NCBI RefSeq assembly: GCF_000300255.2
Contig: NC_020913.1
Location: 372,001 to 436,000, forward strand
DNA from: Candidatus Methanomethylophilus alvi Mx1201
GTDB taxonomy: Archaea > Thermoplasmatota > Thermoplasmata > Methanomassiliicoccales > Methanomethylophilaceae
Length of the DNA: 64,000 nucleotides
Reading direction: 5' to 3'
Numbering within the stretch: the first letter of the stretch is position 1; each line of letters begins with the position of its first letter. Position numbers and translations under genes: made by a program. This document shows, in pieces, positions 61,042-64,000 of this stretch. The notes under the pieces are model-generated. The model was not told the origin of the DNA. It saw only the letters and a program-made list of their open reading frames with translations, and did no database searches.

Positions 61042-61191
61042 ATGGCCCGTTTCAAAGAGGCTGAGCACAGGCTCCTTGACAAGTCCGTCTGCATGAACTG
61101 CTATGCGACGAACCCGCTCAAGGCGACCAAGTGCCGCAAATGCGGATACAGCAACCTGAGGCCGAAGGCAAAAGAGAGCAGGAAGCAGTAA
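61042..61191 (+). CDS. rpl40e: Ribosomal protein L40e
   Basis: The 49-residue protein begins [20 protein letters not shown]. The zinc ribbon is C-x2-C...C-x2-C ([20 protein letters not shown]), diagnostic of archaeal L40e. A TATA-like GTTTTATATTG lies at ~60999-61009. Confidence 0.95.
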   Translation: MARFKEAEHRLLDKSVCMNCYATNPLKATKCRKCGYSNLRPKAKESRKQ

Positions 61192-61392
61192 GCTTTCTGC
61201 ACCGCTTCGCGGTCTCATCCGACGTGGCCGGGGATCATCCATCCCTGGCCCGTTGGGTACTTCGAAATCGTTTCGATACTGTAAATCGGTATCTTTTAGT
61301 TTTGACTTTGTCGGTCGTCAGATCGTCATCCATCCGTCTTCCCACCTTTAATATATTTTAACCAAAATGGGGAAGCGACCAGGAGGTTCCAG

Positions 61393-62295
61393 ATGAAGGC
61401 TCTGATAATCGAGGACAGGGAAGGCATGAAGACCATGCTCATGGATGTCCTCGAGAAGAACGGCATCGAACATACGGCCGTGAACACCGTCGAAGAGGCG
61501 ATGGCCACCATCCAGACGGATAAGGATCATCGTATCGTCATCCTCGATACCGCCGTCTCCGACGGCACCGGAATGTCTTTCATAGACGATCTGGAGAGTT
61601 GGGAGGCCGAGCCCGAGAGCAAGAAAGGGCGCAGACAGAGGGCCGAGAACGGTCCCGCCATCATCGTCATAAGGAACAGCACCGAATCCGTACCGGAAAG
61701 CTGCATCTTCGTGAAGGCCGAACTTGTGAAGCCATTCACCACATCCATGTTGGTCGATGCGATCAACGCCGCCCTTCCCAAGGACAAGCGCATAGTGGAT
61801 GCGGACCGCGGCAGAATGATGGCCAATCCCAACGACGAGCTGGTCAGGAGGGGGATAACCTACGGGGAGTCGTACGTATTCTTCCAAGAGAATCCCCGTA
61901 CCGTCCTGGATATCATGCAGACGTTCTCGATGGCCGGGTACGACATGCTTCTGATAACCGCCTCCAGGGCGAAGGTCGCCAGAGAGAGGTTCGGTCTCGA
62001 CAAGGGGGCCGAGGTCTACACCCTCAAAGGGAACTTCTATCCGCTGGGTACGATGATCGACATGGTCAGGGGATTCATAGAGGGTTCCAGATACCCGGTG
62101 GTCGCATTGGACGACCTGGACAATATCATCGACCATTGCGGCATGGACAGGACGTTCGTGGCGCTCAAGGAGATCCTGGCGCTCAGAGGCGAGAAACACA
62201 AATTCACATTTCTGGCATCCGTGGACGGGGAGGTCCTCAAGAAGAACGAGAGGGCGGTCCTCACCAGTATGATGACATTATACAAGGAGGAATGA
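61393..62295 (+). CDS. Receiver-like domain plus DUF835 protein
   Basis: The protein has 300 residues. Residues 1-120 resemble a response-regulator receiver (IIEDREGMKTMLMDVL, VILDTAVSDGTG). Residues ~155-300 are DUF835 (GESYVFFQENPRTVLDIM...ALDDLDNIIDHCG). DUF835 modules occur in archaeal signal proteins. AGGAGG ribosome site and TATA (TTTAATATATTTTAA, ~61349). It is followed closely by enolase. Confidence 0.8.
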   Translation: MKALIIEDREGMKTMLMDVLEKNGIEHTAVNTVEEAMATIQTDKDHRIVILDTAVSDGTGMSFIDDLESWEAEPESKKGRRQRAENGPAIIVIRNSTESVPESCIFVKAELVKPFTTSMLVDAINAALPKDKRIVDADRGRMMANPNDELVRRGITYGESYVFFQENPRTVLDIMQTFSMAGYDMLLITASRAKVARERFGLDKGAEVYTLKGNFYPLGTMIDMVRGFIEGSRYPVVALDDLDNIIDHCGMDRTFVALKEILALRGEKHKFTFLASVDGEVLKKNERAVLTSMMTLYKEE

Positions 62296-62298
62296 TTT

Positions 62299-63567
62299 TT
62301 GGCAAAGATCGAGAAGGTTTGGGCAAGAGAGGTACTTGATTCCAGGGGCAACCCCACTGTGGAGGCCGTCGTGACCGTCAACGGTCACGAGATCTCGGCC
62401 ATCGCACCGTCCGGGGCCTCTACCGGGATGTACGAGGCCCACGAGCTCCGTGACGGAGGAGACAGGTACAAGGGCAAAGGTGTCCAGAAGGCCGTAGAGA
62501 ACGTCCGCACGACCGTGGCCAAGGCGATAGTGGGCATGGATCCCACGGATCAGAGGGCCATAGACATGGCCATGGTGGAGGCTGACGGCACCGACAACAA
62601 GAAGTCCATCGGCGGGAACGCGACCACGGCCGTATCTTTCGCAGTGGCGAATGCGGGGGCGTTCGTCAGCAACCAGCAGCTTTACGAGTACATCGGGAAG
62701 GACCACGTCACCCTGCCCGTCCCCATGTTCAACATCATCAACGGGGGCAAGCACGCCGGAGGCGATCTGAAGGTCCAGGAGTGCATGATCATACCCGCAG
62801 GGGCTTCCAGCTTCTCCGAGTGCCTCAGGATGGCCGCGGAGACCTATTCTTCCCTCAAGAGCATATTGAAGTCCAAATACGGGGTCGGTGCCATCAATGT
62901 CGGGGACGAGGGCGGATTCGCTCCTCCGGTGAACACGGTCTCCGAGGCTCTCGGGACCATAGTGGAGGCCATTTCGGATGCCGGATACGAGCCCGGCAAG
63001 GATATCTATCTCGGCATAGATGCGGCATCCTCCGAATTCTTCGAGAACGGAAAGTACAGCGTAGACGGTCTGTCCCTGTCCGCCGGAGAGCTCGTGGACC
63101 ACTACAGGTCCATCATCGACGAGTTCCCTCTGATAAGCATAGAGGATCCGTTCGAGGAGAACGACTATGCCACCACCGCGGAACTCACCAAGGCCGTCGG
63201 GAACAGGGTTCAGATCGTCGGAGACGACCTGTTCGTCACGAACTCCAAGCGTCTTGCGGACGGTATAAAGAAAGGTGCCGCCAACGCCCTCCTTCTGAAG
63301 GTCAATCAGATCGGGACCGTCTCCGAGGCCCAGGATGCCTGCGAGATGTCCGCCGACAACGGATACAACGTCGTCGTATCCCACAGGTCCGGTGAGTCGG
63401 AGGACACCACTATCGCCGACCTATGCGTCGGATGGGGTACCGGACAGATCAAGACGGGTGCACCCTGCAGAGGGGAGAGGACCGCCAAGTACAACCGTCT
63501 CCTGAGGATAGAGGACAGGCTCGGCAGCAAGGCCGTCTTCCCCGGTAAGAAGGCCCTCAGGCTCTGA
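62299..63567 (+). CDS. eno: Enolase
   Basis: The protein is 422 residues from TTG at 62299, with AGGAGG about nine bases upstream. It has AREVLDSRGNPTVEAVV, GASTGMYEAHELRDG, NIINGGKHAGG, NVGDEGGFAPP, SIEDPFEENDY and VSHRSGESEDT, so all metal ligands and catalytic residues are kept. It interconverts 2-phosphoglycerate and PEP. It is 3 bp after the DUF835 gene. Confidence 0.95.
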   Translation: MAKIEKVWAREVLDSRGNPTVEAVVTVNGHEISAIAPSGASTGMYEAHELRDGGDRYKGKGVQKAVENVRTTVAKAIVGMDPTDQRAIDMAMVEADGTDNKKSIGGNATTAVSFAVANAGAFVSNQQLYEYIGKDHVTLPVPMFNIINGGKHAGGDLKVQECMIIPAGASSFSECLRMAAETYSSLKSILKSKYGVGAINVGDEGGFAPPVNTVSEALGTIVEAISDAGYEPGKDIYLGIDAASSEFFENGKYSVDGLSLSAGELVDHYRSIIDEFPLISIEDPFEENDYATTAELTKAVGNRVQIVGDDLFVTNSKRLADGIKKGAANALLLKVNQIGTVSEAQDACEMSADNGYNVVVSHRSGESEDTTIADLCVGWGTGQIKTGAPCRGERTAKYNRLLRIEDRLGSKAVFPGKKALRL

Positions 63568-63816
63568 AGCGGGACGTCGTTCCCGCCGGCCGTTTTCCGG
63601 CGAAATACCCGAAAAACGGCCTATTATCTTATATTTAAATATTTCTGTTCATTTTTTAGCATTGATACGTCTTGTTCCGGCCATCTCGGAACGGCTTATA
63701 AGGGGTCCTGCACAATGCTTATATGCTAAGGACAGGATGGGGAAGTCCGCCTTGGAAGAATCGGGATAGGACGTGGATACTTCTTCGGCGTTTCAAAGAA
63801 CTGGGGGATAGTTTAG
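63568..63816 (+). promoter_or_regulatory. Promoter region downstream of enolase
   Basis: A GCCGG/CCGGC hairpin at ~63585-63602 could end eno transcription. Two TATA-like boxes follow (GGCTTATAAGG at ~63694 and GCTTATATGC at ~63717), leaving a leader of about 70 bases to the next start. Confidence 0.45.
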
Positions 63817-64000
63817 TTGTCGGACATCGTAGCGCCTGATCCATTCATGCCGTTAGATTGCGTAAGAAACAGTCTGATTTACGATGCTGGCCCCTCCTCT
63901 TTCCAGAAAATTTACTGCAGATGCGGGAGGATTGTGGATTTCGATCGTTCCGGCTGCGAACTCAAGAAGAAGCTTCACAAGGAGGTCGAATGTTCCCGTT
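63817..64000 (+). CDS. Partial gene at window end, cysteine-containing
   Basis: 61 codons from TTG at 63817 (GGGGGAT upstream) or 51 from ATG at 63847, still open at the window edge. The product contains IYCRCGRIVDFDRSGCELKKKLHKEVEC, which suggests a zinc-binding site. Too short to identify. Confidence 0.45.
   Translation, partial: MSDIVAPDPFMPLDCVRNSLIYDAGPSSFQKIYCRCGRIVDFDRSGCELKKKLHKEVECSR

Noticed and set aside
63720-63816. Small structured RNA upstream of the last gene
   Set aside because: No stable conserved fold or known RNA signature; more likely a 5' leader.

Overview
The window comes from a hydrogen-dependent methylotrophic methanogen, most likely of the Methanomassiliicoccales (Methanomethylophilaceae-like). 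The evidence is a run of methanogenesis marker genes; two corrinoid-protein/UROD-type methyltransferase clusters; pylB of the pyrrolysine pathway; archaeal information-processing genes (rpo7, spt4, S24e, S27ae, L40e, FEN-1, RNase P RNA); and an AcnX-type mevalonate branch. None of the roughly 65 genes I call ends in TAG; all end in TGA or TAA. This fits a genome in which TAG is read as pyrrolysine.

Layout. 0-5.5 kb: one tightly overlapping operon mmp3-mmp6-mmp5-mmp15-mmp17-mmp7 plus a DUF123 gene, presumably for methyl-CoM reductase maturation or activation. 5.6-8.3 kb: a 907-residue protein with two fused FAD-oxidase modules. 9-15.8 kb: an unusual methyl-transfer locus of corrinoid protein, UROD-type methyltransferase, a Cys-rich protein and two stand-alone HyuA (hydantoinase/oxoprolinase A) paralogues. 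16-17.3 kb: HAD phosphatase, RNase P RNA and tRNA-Leu. 17.8-19.2 kb: a Fic gene bracketed by CCTACCAAT iterons and interrupted by one in-frame TAG. 19.4-23.6 kb: an AAA/DUF4143 ATPase, a solitary pylB and three SMR transporters. 23.6-28 kb: a second methyl-transfer cluster with a UROD methyltransferase, a degenerate isopropylmalate-dehydrogenase-like protein and deoxyhypusine synthase, divergent from a corrinoid protein and a Cys-containing protein. 28-30 kb: a transcription/translation operon ending at tRNA-Arg(CCG).

30.1-43.9 kb is an accessory island beginning at the 3' end of that tRNA. The first part (to 34.0 kb) has three copies of the tRNA tail, an 85-bp direct repeat, a HEPN/MNT pair, an intact IS1634-type insertion sequence with 7-bp target duplications, and a RelB/RelE-like pair. 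The second part (34.6-43.9 kb) is a mosaic. Whole or broken copies of a DUF4443-like gene ('R' units) alternate with cargo: a DUF3990/DUF3791 module, two AlbA_2/HATPase proteins and a truncated third, a DUF3800 gene, an orphan antitoxin-like gene and helicase debris. Three copies of a two-hairpin element ('S') sit at the 3' ends of an intact DUF3800 gene and of what appear to be DUF3800 remnants.

44.9-63.6 kb returns to core genes: AcnX phosphomevalonate dehydratase (its small subunit fused to a Nudix domain), TatD, TcdA-like, IleS, FEN-1, Rpe, an ArsR-type regulator with a palindrome, RNase Z, an HTH-CBS regulator, archaeal MAT, full-length DUF4443, TIM-barrel and membrane proteins, L40e, a receiver/DUF835 protein and enolase.

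A window-wide signal is the 9-mer CTGGCACAT. It occurs 16 times on either strand where about 0.5 would be expected by chance, and it is absent from the 30-44 kb island.
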